Part shown: in pieces, positions 48,824-57,960 of the stretch
Layout: each line of letters starts with the position of its first letter
Numbering within the stretch: position 1 is the first letter of the stretch
Origin: Azotobacter vinelandii CA
GTDB taxonomy: Bacteria > Pseudomonadota > Gammaproteobacteria > Pseudomonadales > Pseudomonadaceae
NCBI RefSeq assembly: GCF_000380335.1
Contig: NC_021149.1
Span: forward strand, 4,206,501 to 4,270,500
Length of the DNA stretch: 64,000 nucleotides
Direction of reading: 5' to 3'
Notes under the pieces: generated by a model
Told to the model about the DNA's origin: nothing
The model's database searches: none
What the model saw: only the letters and a program-made list of their open reading frames with translations
Position numbers and translations under genes: made by a program

Positions 48824-51442
48824 TCAAGCGGCCTGCTCGCCCTGCGGGATGCCGATGACCTGAAGCGGATCGGCCACCGCCGCGAACAGGAAAGCGTCGG
48901 CGGAAAGCCCGTCGCCATGGTCGCCCTCCAGGGCGATCTCGAAACGCCTGCCTTCGGCATCCGCCTCGAAGCTCTTGAGGTAGGTGCGGTCGCCGCTCGC
49001 CTGCACGGCCAGGGTACCGTCGCGGCCGTCGCCCAGGCCGGTGAAGCCCAGCGTCGACAGGTCGATGCGATCCTCATCGGCATCGAAGTCGAGGATCAGG
49101 TCGACGGAGCCTTCGCTGGCGGTGCGGTGGCTGTCCTCGCGGGCCGAGAAGCGGAACAGGTCGGCGCCCGCTCCGCCGATCAGGGTGTCGCGCCCGGCAC
49201 CACCGTCGAGGATATCGCCGCCGGCGCCGCCATTCAGGTAGTCGTCGCCGGCCCCGCCCGTGAGAACCTCCGCCACCGCGCCGCCGATCAGGGTGTCGTC
49301 GGCCGCGCTGCCTTCGAGAGCCACGGCGGCGAAGAACAGGTTGCCGCTATCGAGCCGCCCGGCGAGGTCGCCGTCCAGGGCGACCTCGAAGCGCCTGCCT
49401 TCGGCATCCGTCTCGAAGCTCTTGAGGTAGGTGCGCGTGCCGGCATCGTTCAGCCGCACCGCCAGGGTGCCGTCGCGGCCGTCGCCCAGGCCGCTGAAGC
49501 CGAGGCCGGAAAGGTCGATACGGTCCTGGTCGGGGTCGAAGTCGAGGATCAGGTCGGCGAAGTTCTCGCTGGCGGTGCGGTAGCTGTCCTCGCGGCCGGA
49601 GAAGCGGAATACGTCGGCGCCGCTGCCACCGCTCAGCCGGTCGCGCCCGGCGCCGCCGTCGAGCAGGTCGTCGCCGCCGGCGCCGTACAGGCGGTCGTCT
49701 CCGCCCTCGCCGGCGAGGATTTCCGCCGCCGCGCTGCCGATCCGGGTGTCGTCGGCCGCGCTGCCTTCGAGGGTCTCGGCGGCGAAGAGCAGATTGCCGC
49801 TGTCGAGCAGATCGGCGAGATCGCCCTTCAGCGATACCTCGAAGCGCCGTCCTTCGGCATCCGCCTCGAGGCTCTTGAGATAGGTCAGGGTGCCGGCATC
49901 GTTCACCCGCACCGCCAAAGTGCCGTCACGGCCGTCGCCCAGGCCGATGAAGCCCAGCGCCGAGAGGTCGATACGATCCTGGCCGGGATCGAAGTCGGCG
50001 ATCCGGTCGCTGGCGATTTCGCTGTCGGTGCGGTAGCTGTCCGCCCGGCTCGAAAAGCGGAACAGGTCGGCGCCCGCTCCGCCGCTCAGGATGTCGCGCC
50101 CGGCGCCGCCGTCGAGCAGGTCGTCGCCGCCCTTGCCGAGGATCGACTCGTTCGCGTCGCCACCGATCAGCAGGTCGTCGCCGTCGCTGCCTTCGAGAAC
50201 CACGGTCTCCCCGACCGGCGCCCCGAAGGTCGTGTCGAGCGTGCCGTCGGCGTTCAGGCGAATCGCGCTGATATCGTATTTGCGACTATCGGGGTTGTAG
50301 CTGGAGCCCGTGACCAGGATCTTGCCATCGGCCTGCACAACCAGGCCCTGGCCCTCGTCGTAGCTGCCCGCGATATCGAACACGGCCCTGCCGGCACTGC
50401 CGAATCCGGTGTCGAGCGTGCCGTCGGCGTTCAGGCGGATCACCCCGAAGTCGTAATTACCGCTGCCGGGGTTGTAACCGAAGCCGGCCAGCAGGATCTT
50501 GCCATCCGCCTGAATAGCCAGGCTGCGGCCGCTGTCGGAACCGCCCGCGACATCGAACACGGCCTTGCCGCCGCTGCCGAAACCGCTGTCGAGGCTGCCA
50601 TCGGCGTTCAGGCGGATCACCCCGAAGTCGTCGTCGATGCCGCCACCCAGCAGGATCTTGCCGTCGGACTGCACGACCATGGCATAGCCGTAATCGTCGC
50701 CACCGGCGCCGCCGTCGAAGACGAGCGTACCGGCATCGCCGAAGCCGCTATCGAGGCTGCCGTCGGCGTTCAGGCGCGCCACGCTGAAATCGTAATCGCC
50801 GCCGGCGGAGTTGAAGCCGAACCCAGCCAGCAGGATCTTACCGTCGGGCAGCACGCTCAGGCCATGGATGTAATCGGAGGAGCCGGCGATATCGAAGGCG
50901 ACCTCGCCGCCGCTGCCGAAACCGCTGTCGAGCGTGCCGTCGGCGTTCAGGCGGATCACCCCGAAGTCGTAAGTAGCGCCGTCGCCCGGGCTGTAACTGG
51001 AACCGGCCAGCAGGATCTTGCCGTCGGCCTGCACAGCCAGCGCATAGCCGTAATCGTCGCCGCTGTCGAAGCTGAACCTGCCGTCGCCGCTGAAGCTGGT
51101 GTCGCGGGAGCCGTTGGCGTTCAGGCGGATCAGGCTGAAGTCGTGATTACCGGTACCGGGGTTGAAGCTGTATCCCCCCAGCAGGATCTTGCCGTCGGAC
51201 TGCACGGCCAGGCTGCGGCCGTAATCGTAGTCGCCGGCGATGTCGAAGGTGGCCTTGCCGTCGCCGCTGAAGCCGGTGTCGAGGGTGCCGTCGGCGTTCA
51301 GCCGGACCACGCCGAAGTTCGATGAGCCCTGACCGCCGATCAGAATCCGGCCATCGGATTGCAGGGCCAGGTCATAGCCGTAATCGTGCCCCCCGACCAT
51401 GTCTATGAGCAGCCTGCCCGTACTCGATGTCGATGCGTTCAT
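48824..51442 (-). CDS. Secreted RTX protein with delta-60 repeats and AlgE-like R-modules
   Basis: 872 aa from ATG at 51442 behind AAGGATGG. Residues about 10-410 consist of seven delta-60 repeats, each with a unit like QSDGKILLGG ... VIRLNADGTLDTGFG, predicted to fold as a beta-propeller. Residues about 415-872 hold three calcium-binding RTX modules: GGDDLLDGGAGRDILSGGAG, ADLFRFSSRADSYRT, then RIADFDPGQDRIDLSALGF. These modules resemble the R-modules of Azotobacter mannuronan epimerases and end in a non-cleaved C-terminal region suited to type I secretion. No epimerase or protease domain is visible, and no ABC exporter genes lie nearby. It may be a surface or extracellular calcium-dependent binding protein. 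Confidence 0.88.
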   Translation of the reverse strand: MNASTSSTGRLLIDMVGGHDYGYDLALQSDGRILIGGQGSSNFGVVRLNADGTLDTGFSGDGKATFDIAGDYDYGRSLAVQSDGKILLGGYSFNPGTGNHDFSLIRLNANGSRDTSFSGDGRFSFDSGDDYGYALAVQADGKILLAGSSYSPGDGATYDFGVIRLNADGTLDSGFGSGGEVAFDIAGSSDYIHGLSVLPDGKILLAGFGFNSAGGDYDFSVARLNADGSLDSGFGDAGTLVFDGGAGGDDYGYAMVVQSDGKILLGGGIDDDFGVIRLNADGSLDSGFGSGGKAVFDVAGGSDSGRSLAIQADGKILLAGFGYNPGSGNYDFGVIRLNADGTLDTGFGSAGRAVFDIAGSYDEGQGLVVQADGKILVTGSSYNPDSRKYDISAIRLNADGTLDTTFGAPVGETVVLEGSDGDDLLIGGDANESILGKGGDDLLDGGAGRDILSGGAGADLFRFSSRADSYRTDSEIASDRIADFDPGQDRIDLSALGFIGLGDGRDGTLAVRVNDAGTLTYLKSLEADAEGRRFEVSLKGDLADLLDSGNLLFAAETLEGSAADDTRIGSAAAEILAGEGGDDRLYGAGGDDLLDGGAGRDRLSGGSGADVFRFSGREDSYRTASENFADLILDFDPDQDRIDLSGLGFSGLGDGRDGTLAVRLNDAGTRTYLKSFETDAEGRRFEVALDGDLAGRLDSGNLFFAAVALEGSAADDTLIGGAVAEVLTGGAGDDYLNGGAGGDILDGGAGRDTLIGGAGADLFRFSAREDSHRTASEGSVDLILDFDADEDRIDLSTLGFTGLGDGRDGTLAVQASGDRTYLKSFEADAEGRRFEIALEGDHGDGLSADAFLFAAVADPLQVIGIPQGEQAA
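48860..50200 (-). repeat. Three about 450-bp repeats encoding RTX R-modules
   Basis: The segment encoding LKSFEADAEGRRFE recurs at about 48940, 49385 and 49837, spacing 446 and 452 bases, each followed by glycine-aspartate nonapeptides. The high similarity suggests recent duplication or gene conversion. Confidence 0.8.
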
Positions 51443-51702
51443 GCAACCATCCTTCTGGTTTTTTGATGTTGTCGTTGGCGAGCGCCCCTGGGCACCCGGC
51501 GCCTCCCGAAGGGCTGGGGATGCACCAGCAGGGCATCGCTGGCTCGGCCATGACGGCGCTCCCACGCGCGGCCTGCCGGAGTCAGGCAACGCCGGAGGAT
51601 ATTGGTTTCGTCGTTACGGGGTTTTGTCGGAGGCTCCCGGCGGCGACGGGCGCAAGCGAAGAAGCGCCCCGCTCCACCGACAGCGGCGGCCGCGCGGAAG
51701 GG
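51443..51702. other. 260-bp GC-rich gap
   Basis: No ORF with recognisable product. The part near 51450 must contain the promoter of the RTX gene. No clear hairpin terminator for the MFS gene ending at 51703 was found. Confidence 0.4.
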
Positions 51703-53310
51703 TCATTTCCTGCCGGGATGCTCCGGGGCCAGCCGGCCTTTCAGGTAGTGCCGGATACGGATATCGATGCCCGGGGTCTGGAAGCGCCGGGCAGCCGCCT
51801 CGATTTTCAATTCGCCACGGGTCACCCGCTGATGATGGCGCAGGTGTTCCAGCCAGGATTCGTCGATGAAGAACTCCAGCCACTGGCGCGGATTCTCGCT
51901 GTCCTGCACCAGGCACCAGGAAATCGCCCCGTTGCGCCGGCGCATGCCACGCACCTCCTCCATCGCCTGCTGGAAGGCCGCCGCCCTGCGCGGGTCGATG
52001 TCGTATTCCAGGGTGACGACCACAGGCCCCCGCTCCCGGTCCAGGCCCTCGGCGAGGATCGGCGCCGGCCAGTGCAGCGAGGGCGCCAGATCCTCCGCCT
52101 CGGTGACCGGCAGGTGGAAGCGCAGGGCGACGAGCAGCCCCAGCGCCAGCAGCGCGGCGGCGCACAGCAGGGCGAAGGGGATTGACGCGCGGCTGGCGAC
52201 CAGCCCCCACAGGGTGCCGCCGGCAGCCATGCTGCCGAAGAACACCAGGATGTAGACGGCCAGCGCGCGCGCCCGCACCCAGCCCGGCACCGAGGTCTGC
52301 GCCGCCACCTGCAGGCTGGACAGCACGGCGATCCAGGCCGCGCCACTGAGCAGCATCACCGGGACCAGCAGGTAGAGGTCGCGCAGCAGCGCCAGGGCGA
52401 TCAGCACCAGCGCGTAGAGCAGGCTGGCCAGCAGCACCAGGCGGTCGCCACCCAGCCGCTCGTGCAGGCGCGGCAGGAAGGCGGCGCCGAGCACCGCGCC
52501 GATGCCGACGCAGCCGAGCAACAGGCCGAAGTCGGTGGCGCTGCCCTGCAGCTCGCCGCGCACGATCAGCGGCAGCAGCGACATGCCGGCGCTGGCGCCG
52601 AGGAAGAACGCCAGCGCGCGCACCAGCACCGCCTGCAGCGGCCGCGAGCTGCGGCTGTAGCGCCAGCCGGCGCGCAGCGCGCCGAACAGACGTTCGGCCG
52701 GCAGCACCGCGGGCTCCGTCTCGCGTCTCCAGGCCAGCAGCACGGCGATCACCGCGAAGAACGAGAGCGCGTTGAGGGCGAAGGTCAGCCAGGGACCGAC
52801 CAGGCTGACCAGCACCCCGGCGATGGCCGGGCCGACCGCCCGCGCCAGGTTGACGCCGACGCTGGACAGCGCCACCGCCGCCGGCAGCTCATCCTTGTCC
52901 ACCAGCTCCGGCGTGGTCGCACTCCAGGCCGGCATCATCAGCGCCGTGCCGATGCCCATGCACAGGGTCAGCGCCAGCAGCAGCCAGACGCTGGTCAGGC
53001 CGAGCAGGGTGAGCGCCGCCAGCAGCGTGGCCACCGTCGCCATCCACAGTTGCACGCCGAGCAGGTAGCGGCGCTTGTCGACGATGTCCGCCAGGGCACC
53101 GGCCGGCAGGGCCAGGAAGAACATCGGCAGGGAGCCGGCCACCTGCACCAGCGCCACGTTCAAAGGGCTGGCCGACAGCGTGGTCATCAGCCAGCCGGCA
53201 CCGACCTCGTGCATCCAGGTGCCGATGTTCGAGGCGATGCTGGCCAGCCACAGCCAGCGGAAGGTCGTCTGGCGCAGCGGGCTCCAGGGCGAGGTGGCGG
53301 GTACGCTCAT
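51703..53310 (-). CDS. MFS exporter fused to an ABM-like (antibiotic biosynthesis monooxygenase) domain
   Basis: 535 aa from ATG at 53310. Residues 1-400 are an MFS_3 (EntS/transmembrane secretion effector) permease: TFRWLWLASIASNIGTWMHE, VGAGWLMTTLSASPLNVALV, PAGALADIVDKRRYLLGVQL, SATTPELVDKDELPAAVALS. Residues about 430-520 (VVTLEYDIDPRRAAAFQQAM, GMRRRNGAISWCLVQDSENP, WLEHLRHHQRVTRGE) look like a dimeric alpha-beta barrel of the ABM type. Such fusions are recurrent but their role is unclear. It is the last gene of a unit that also contains a free ABM-domain protein. Confidence 0.85.
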   Translation of the reverse strand: MSVPATSPWSPLRQTTFRWLWLASIASNIGTWMHEVGAGWLMTTLSASPLNVALVQVAGSLPMFFLALPAGALADIVDKRRYLLGVQLWMATVATLLAALTLLGLTSVWLLLALTLCMGIGTALMMPAWSATTPELVDKDELPAAVALSSVGVNLARAVGPAIAGVLVSLVGPWLTFALNALSFFAVIAVLLAWRRETEPAVLPAERLFGALRAGWRYSRSSRPLQAVLVRALAFFLGASAGMSLLPLIVRGELQGSATDFGLLLGCVGIGAVLGAAFLPRLHERLGGDRLVLLASLLYALVLIALALLRDLYLLVPVMLLSGAAWIAVLSSLQVAAQTSVPGWVRARALAVYILVFFGSMAAGGTLWGLVASRASIPFALLCAAALLALGLLVALRFHLPVTEAEDLAPSLHWPAPILAEGLDRERGPVVVTLEYDIDPRRAAAFQQAMEEVRGMRRRNGAISWCLVQDSENPRQWLEFFIDESWLEHLRHHQRVTRGELKIEAAARRFQTPGIDIRIRHYLKGRLAPEHPGRK

Positions 53311-53388
53311 GGTCGGGCCGTCCTTTGCGGGGAATCCTGGAGTCAGGTATAGACGGTCGCGTGCAGGCGCACGCGCCATAGCAGAGGA

Positions 53389-53414
53389 AGCGAGCCGGAG
53401 GTTTCCGGCTCGCT
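53389..53414 (-). terminator. Hairpin after the amidohydrolase gene
   Basis: Perfect 11-bp stem AGCGAGCCGGA / TCCGGCTCGCT with a 4-base loop, starting six bases after the amidohydrolase stop on the minus strand. T-content behind it is modest. Confidence 0.6.
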
Positions 53415-53419
53415 GGCGC

Positions 53420-55390
53420 TCAGAAGGCGAAACAGGAGCAGCCCAGCGCGCCCCAGAAGCCCTGGTGGTCGCTGACCGGCACGTCGGAGAGGCGCGCCCG
53501 TTCGTGGTTGTGGGCGTGCACGGTGCAGGCGCCGGCGCACTGGTGCACCCGGGCGGCCAGCGGCGCGGCGGGTTTCCAGTGGCCGGGCACGCGGCTCACC
53601 GGCGACCAGTCCGGCAGCACCGGCGGGGTCGGCGGGTCGAGTTCGTCGAATTCGGCGGCGGCGTAGACCACCTTGCCGCCGACCACCGTCAGCACCGACT
53701 CGAGCCACTTGATCCGTTCTTCCTCGACGCTGAAATAGTCCGCCGACAAGGCCGCCAGGTCGGCGAACTGCCCCACCTTGATCTGCCCTTTCCTGCCCTG
53801 CTCGCTGGAGAACCAGGCGCTGCCGCGGGTGAACAACTCCAGCGCGGTTTCCCTGGACAGTCCCTGCGGGTAGAGCTGCGCGCCGCCGACGGTCTTGCCG
53901 CTGGCCAGCCAGTACAGCGCGGTCCAGGGGTTGTAGCTGGCCACCCGGGTGGCATCGGTGCCGGCGCCCACCGGCACGCCCTCGGAAAGCATGCGCTGGA
54001 TCGGCGGGGTCTGCTCGGCGGCCCGCTTGCCGTAGCGGTCGACGAAGTATTCGCCCTGGAAGGCCATGCGATGCTGGATGGCGATGCCGCCGCCCAGGGC
54101 CCTGACCCGCTCGATGTTGCGCGGGCTGATGGTCTCGGCATGGTCGAAAAACCAGGGCAGGCCGGCGAAGGGAATGTCGCGGTCGACCTTCTCGAACACG
54201 TCGAGCATGCGCGAGATGGACTCGTCGTAGGTGGCGTGCAGGCGGAACGGCCAGCGCTGCTCGACCAGATGGCGGACCACCGGCTCCAGCTCCTGCTCCA
54301 TGCTCGCCGGCAGGTCCGGGCGCGGTTCGAGGAAGTCCTCGAAGTCGGCGGCGGAGAACACCAGCATTTCGCCGGCGCCGTTGTGGCGGAAGAAATCGTT
54401 GCCCGCGCCGGGCTTGACCATCTTGCTCCAGTTCTGGAAATCGGCCAGCTCTTCCTTGGGCTTCTGGGTGAACAGGTTGTAGGCGATGCGCACGCTGAGC
54501 TGGTCGTCCTCGGCCAGCTTGCGGATCACCTCGTAATCCTCCGGGTAGTTCTGGAAGCCGCCGCCGGCGTCGATGGCGCTGGTCAGACCCAGGCGGTTGA
54601 GTTCGCGCATGAACTGGCGGGTCGAGTTGACCTGGTATTCCAGCGGCAGCTTCGGCCCCTTGGCCAGGGTGGCGTAGAGGATCATCGCGTTGGGACGGGC
54701 GATCAGCATGCCGGTGGGGTTGCCGCTGGCGTCGCGCTGGATCTCGCCGCCGGGCGGGTTGGGGGTGTCGCGGGTGTAGCCCACCACCTCGAGCGCGGCG
54801 CGGTTGAGCAGCGCGCGGTCGTAGAGGTGCAGGACGAACACCGGGGTATCCGGCGCCGCCCGGTTCAGTTCGTCGAGGGTCGGCATGCGTTTCTCGGCGA
54901 ACTGGAATTCGGTCCAGCCGCCGACCACCCGCACCCACTGCGGCGCTGGCGTGCGCTCGGCCTGCTCCTTGAGCATGCGCAAGGCATCGGCCAGCGAGGG
55001 CACGCCTTCCCAGCGCAGCTCCAGGTTGTAGTTGAGCCCGCCACGGATCAGGTGCAGGTGCGAGTCGTTGAGGCCGGGGATCACGGTGCGTCGTTGCAGG
55101 TCGATCACCCGCGTGGCGGCGCCGCGCAGGGCCATGGCCTCGATGTCGCTGCCGACGGCGAGAAACCGGCCGTCCTTGACGGCCACGGCCGTGGCGCTGG
55201 GCTTGTCGCGGTCGACGGTATGGATGCGGCCATTGAAGAGGATCAGATCGGCGGTCATGGAACCCCCTGAAGTGGTGTCTTGGGTGGAGCCGGCGAAGGG
55301 CAGCGCGGACCAGAGCACGCCTGCCGCGCCCAGGAGCGAACCGGCGGCGAGGAACTGGCGGCGGCTGTGACGGGGTGGATCGTCGTGCAT
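53420..55390 (-). CDS. Tat-exported amidohydrolase, YtcJ-like family 3
   Basis: 656 aa. The N-terminus carries a twin-arginine signal (RHSRRQFLAAGSLLGAAGVL), so a periplasmic cofactor-bearing enzyme is expected. The amidohydrolase body has DLILFNGRIHTVDRDKPSAT, VIPGLNDSHLHLIRGG with the metal-binding HxH, DHAETISPRNIERV and GVPVGAGTDATRVASYNPWT with the late metal-binding Asp. A cysteine- and histidine-rich tail (QCAGACTVHAHNHERA) follows. Members hydrolyse amide or ester bonds; the substrate is unknown. It sits between the ABM membrane protein and the MFS-ABM fusion. Confidence 0.87.
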   Translation of the reverse strand: MHDDPPRHSRRQFLAAGSLLGAAGVLWSALPFAGSTQDTTSGGSMTADLILFNGRIHTVDRDKPSATAVAVKDGRFLAVGSDIEAMALRGAATRVIDLQRRTVIPGLNDSHLHLIRGGLNYNLELRWEGVPSLADALRMLKEQAERTPAPQWVRVVGGWTEFQFAEKRMPTLDELNRAAPDTPVFVLHLYDRALLNRAALEVVGYTRDTPNPPGGEIQRDASGNPTGMLIARPNAMILYATLAKGPKLPLEYQVNSTRQFMRELNRLGLTSAIDAGGGFQNYPEDYEVIRKLAEDDQLSVRIAYNLFTQKPKEELADFQNWSKMVKPGAGNDFFRHNGAGEMLVFSAADFEDFLEPRPDLPASMEQELEPVVRHLVEQRWPFRLHATYDESISRMLDVFEKVDRDIPFAGLPWFFDHAETISPRNIERVRALGGGIAIQHRMAFQGEYFVDRYGKRAAEQTPPIQRMLSEGVPVGAGTDATRVASYNPWTALYWLASGKTVGGAQLYPQGLSRETALELFTRGSAWFSSEQGRKGQIKVGQFADLAALSADYFSVEEERIKWLESVLTVVGGKVVYAAAEFDELDPPTPPVLPDWSPVSRVPGHWKPAAPLAARVHQCAGACTVHAHNHERARLSDVPVSDHQGFWGALGCSCFAF

Positions 55391-55404
55391 GGATTCCTCC
55401 CTAG

Positions 55405-55965
55405 TCAGTGGGCGTTCAGCCAGGCGGAAAACCAGCGGGTCACCGCCGGCATGAATAGATAGACCACCAGCAGCACGATGCTGAGGGTGATGAGGACGTT
55501 GCTCGGCAGGTAGCCGCCGAGCCAGGGCAGCGCCTCGAACAGCGGTTGCCAGAGCAGCGGCACCAGCAGGGACAGCGGCAGGATCGCCAGGAAGGAGACA
55601 CAGGCCTGTTTCCAGCGCGGCGGCGGGTTCACGTCGCCCGGCGTGAACCAGAACTCGCGGCCGGGGCTGAGTTCCAGGCGGTCGCCGTCGGTGAGCAGAG
55701 GAGCGACCTCCTCGATCAGTCGGCGACGGTCGGCGGACTCCAGCCAGGCCTGCAACTGGCCGGTGCTGGCGAAGCGCAGGACGCAGGTGAAACGGCGCCG
55801 GTCGCCGTCCTGCTCACGCAGCACGTCGACACCGAGGTGGCCGGGATAGCCCTTGGCGACGTCCACGGTGCGGCGCAGCCAGCCTTCGTATTCCCGCTCC
55901 CGCCCTTCCCTGACCCGATGGCGGATGAGCAGGGTCACTATGCCCTCTGACGTCTCGGTGCTCAT
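55405..55965 (-). CDS. ABM-domain protein with C-terminal membrane segments
   Basis: 186 aa from ATG at 55965. Residues about 8-105 form an antibiotic-biosynthesis-monooxygenase-like domain (IVTLLIRHRVREGREREYEG, VDVLREQDGDRRRFTCVLRF). Two hydrophobic segments follow (FLAILPLSLLVPLLWQPLF and VLITLSIVLLVVYLFM). This ABM-2TM layout is common in proteobacteria and of unknown role. It lies between the isochorismatase-like gene and the amidohydrolase gene, 15 bases from the latter. Confidence 0.85.
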   Translation of the reverse strand: MSTETSEGIVTLLIRHRVREGREREYEGWLRRTVDVAKGYPGHLGVDVLREQDGDRRRFTCVLRFASTGQLQAWLESADRRRLIEEVAPLLTDGDRLELSPGREFWFTPGDVNPPPRWKQACVSFLAILPLSLLVPLLWQPLFEALPWLGGYLPSNVLITLSIVLLVVYLFMPAVTRWFSAWLNAH

Positions 55966-56021
55966 CGCTTCACTCCTGTGTCCCTGTGTCGCGCCGACCC
56001 GGCGAGGGCCGGCGCGGGCGC

Positions 56022-56675
56022 TCAGTGGCCTTCCGAGGCGTTGAACATGGTCTTGGCGTAGATCAGCCCCAAGCCATAGGCGCCGCCGTGGGCGATGGAG
56101 GTCCGCACCGTTTCGTCGTAGGTCTCGCCGCGCGCCCAGTCGCGCTGCAGTTCGAGCAGGTACTGGAGGGCGGTCATCGGCCGGGCCCCCTGCTGGATCA
56201 TGCGCTGCATGGCGCGTTCGTGGGCCTCGTCCGAGACATCGCCGCAGGCATCGGCGATCACGTAGGCCTCGAAGCCCTGGTCCAGGGCGGACAGCACCGG
56301 ACCGACGATGCACACCGAGGTCCACAGGCCGGCGAAGACGATCTTGTCCTTGCCGGCCCGGTTGACCTCGACCGCGATCCGCTCGTCCTCCCAGGTGTTC
56401 ATGGTGGTCCGGTCGATCACCCTGTGCTCGGGGAACACGGAGCGGATCTCGTCGAAGATGGGGCCCGAGAAGCTCTTTTCCGCCACCGTCGTCAGGATGG
56501 CGGGAACCTTGAACTCCCTGGCGGCCTTGGCCACCAGGGCGACGTTGTTGCGCAGCGACACCGCATCGATCGACTTGGTGGCGAAGGACATCTGCGACTG
56601 GTGGTCGATCATGATCAGGGTGTGGTTGGCCGGGTCCAGCAAAGTCCGACCGGGAACGGCTTTCGCGGTAGTCAT
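56022..56675 (-). CDS. Isochorismatase-family hydrolase (YcaC-like)
   Basis: 217 aa from ATG at 56675 with GGAGG six bases upstream. The fold marks are HTLIMIDHQSQMSFATKSID (catalytic Asp), a central Lys region, and WTSVCIVGPVLSALDQGFEA with the catalytic Cys. The end DETVRTSIAHGGAYGLGLIY is typical of the YcaC subgroup. It probably hydrolyses an amide or enol-ether substrate in the same unit as the amidohydrolase. The AraC gene lies just upstream in the same direction. Confidence 0.88.
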   Translation of the reverse strand: MTTAKAVPGRTLLDPANHTLIMIDHQSQMSFATKSIDAVSLRNNVALVAKAAREFKVPAILTTVAEKSFSGPIFDEIRSVFPEHRVIDRTTMNTWEDERIAVEVNRAGKDKIVFAGLWTSVCIVGPVLSALDQGFEAYVIADACGDVSDEAHERAMQRMIQQGARPMTALQYLLELQRDWARGETYDETVRTSIAHGGAYGLGLIYAKTMFNASEGH

Positions 56676-56768
56676 AACAGCCTCCAGCAAGGTTGGGGAG
56701 CATGACGATGTGGCAGGCGACCGGCCGGAGTCTTGTATCGATGTGCCGCCCTGGAAAGGATGTGCGGT

Positions 56769-57725
56769 TCATTTCGATGGACAGAGGTTACCTGCGGTGC
56801 CGGGAGGTACCATGACCGTCGATGCCACCGCGTGCGGCCTGCCCGTCCGATGGAAGCGCCTCCAATTGGAAGGTGCGGCCCCGGTCATCTTCTGGAAAAC
56901 CCTGGAGAAGTGGGACTGGTCCGTGAAGCCGCAATCCAGGCCGATCCGCGAAAGGCTCATGGAGGTGTGCAGCATCAACTCCTTGGCCTTTTCCACCCGC
57001 ATCTTCAGCAGCCACTCGTGGGGAGCCAGCCCCGTGCTCCGCTTGAATGCGCGAGAGAAGTAGGCCCGCGACAGGGAGCATTCCGCCGCCAGTTCGGCGA
57101 TCGACAAGCCGTCGGCGAGATGCTCGGCGAGCATCTCCTTGGCTCGTCTCTCCTGCCAGGGAGCGAGGCCTCCCGGGATGTCCCGCAAGGGGCCGGTTTT
57201 CCCGTAGCGCGAACCGATGTGGGTACACATGGCCAGCATGACCTGATCGACGAAGAGCCGGTTCGCCTCGCCGGGCATGCTCAATGCCGGAACGAGCGCG
57301 AGCGACAGGTGATAGACGACGGGGTCGAGCGTTCCCTGCGCGCAGTCGAGGCTGCCGGGCGCACCGGCACCCGCCTCGCGGAAAGTCTCCTCCAGCGATG
57401 CCCGCGGAAGATTGAGGCGAAGGTTGTCATAGGGCGCCAGATGCTGGCACCGCACCTCGTCTCCGAGGTAGGCGATCGACATGCTTTCCCGGACATGACC
57501 GCCCTTGTACGCCAGGCGCTTGCCTCGCCACAGTCTGTGCGAGGCGAAATCCCGGAGCTGGACGATGATCGAAAAAGCGTCGGCGCAAGGGACCTCCAGA
57601 ATCCTGGCCGGGTCCGGATCGGTGTCGCGGCTGCGCAGGATGGAGCCCTGGAGCCCGCCGAACGCCGGGGTGGCCGGACGGCTCATCGATGGGCCGTGTG
57701 GGATGGAATCGCCGATCTTGCGCAT
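56769..57725 (-). CDS. AraC-family transcriptional regulator
   Basis: 318 aa from ATG at 57725 with GAGGGAAC upstream. The C-terminal double helix-turn-helix is complete: GLSIAELAAECSLSRAYFSR, AFKRSTGLAPHEWLLKMRVE, KAKELMLHTSMSLSRIGLDC, GFTDQSHFSRVFQKMTGAAP. The N-terminal half would bind an effector. It precedes the isochorismatase-like gene by 93 bases in the same direction and probably controls that unit. The 190 bases upstream hold no gene. Confidence 0.9.
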   Translation of the reverse strand: MRKIGDSIPHGPSMSRPATPAFGGLQGSILRSRDTDPDPARILEVPCADAFSIIVQLRDFASHRLWRGKRLAYKGGHVRESMSIAYLGDEVRCQHLAPYDNLRLNLPRASLEETFREAGAGAPGSLDCAQGTLDPVVYHLSLALVPALSMPGEANRLFVDQVMLAMCTHIGSRYGKTGPLRDIPGGLAPWQERRAKEMLAEHLADGLSIAELAAECSLSRAYFSRAFKRSTGLAPHEWLLKMRVEKAKELMLHTSMSLSRIGLDCGFTDQSHFSRVFQKMTGAAPSNWRRFHRTGRPHAVASTVMVPPGTAGNLCPSK

Positions 57726-57837
57726 CTCTGTTCCCTCAGTTGAAGAGCGAATGGCCACCGTACATCGAGGTCGGCTTCGCCTCTGTGGCCAACCGGGCTC
57801 CTTTTCAGTCTTAGCCGATCCTGCCCGATCCCGGTGA

Positions 57838-57960
57838 ACGTTCTTGACATCCTCCCCTCCCTCTCGCTGACGCTTGCCGCCCAAAAGACGAAAAGGAAGG
57901 GGATTCCTACCGTGTTCAGCCCACCCGGGCCGACTCACCTCGGCGGGTTCCTGCTGCTGG
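57838..57960 (-). ncRNA. Candidate omega RNA (TnpB guide scaffold)
   Basis: In IS200/IS605 elements the guide RNA of TnpB is processed from the 3' part of tnpB and the right end of the element. Here the segment contains a possible stem between TCCCCTTCC and GGGAGGGGA and ends at GATGTCAAGAAC. The guide would be the DNA directly beyond, towards lower coordinates. Position inferred from family knowledge. Confidence 0.35.

Noticed and set aside
48620-51325. Plus-strand open frame of about 900 codons with repeats
   Set aside because: The repeats are the antisense image of the delta-60 and RTX repeats; no ribosome site or family.
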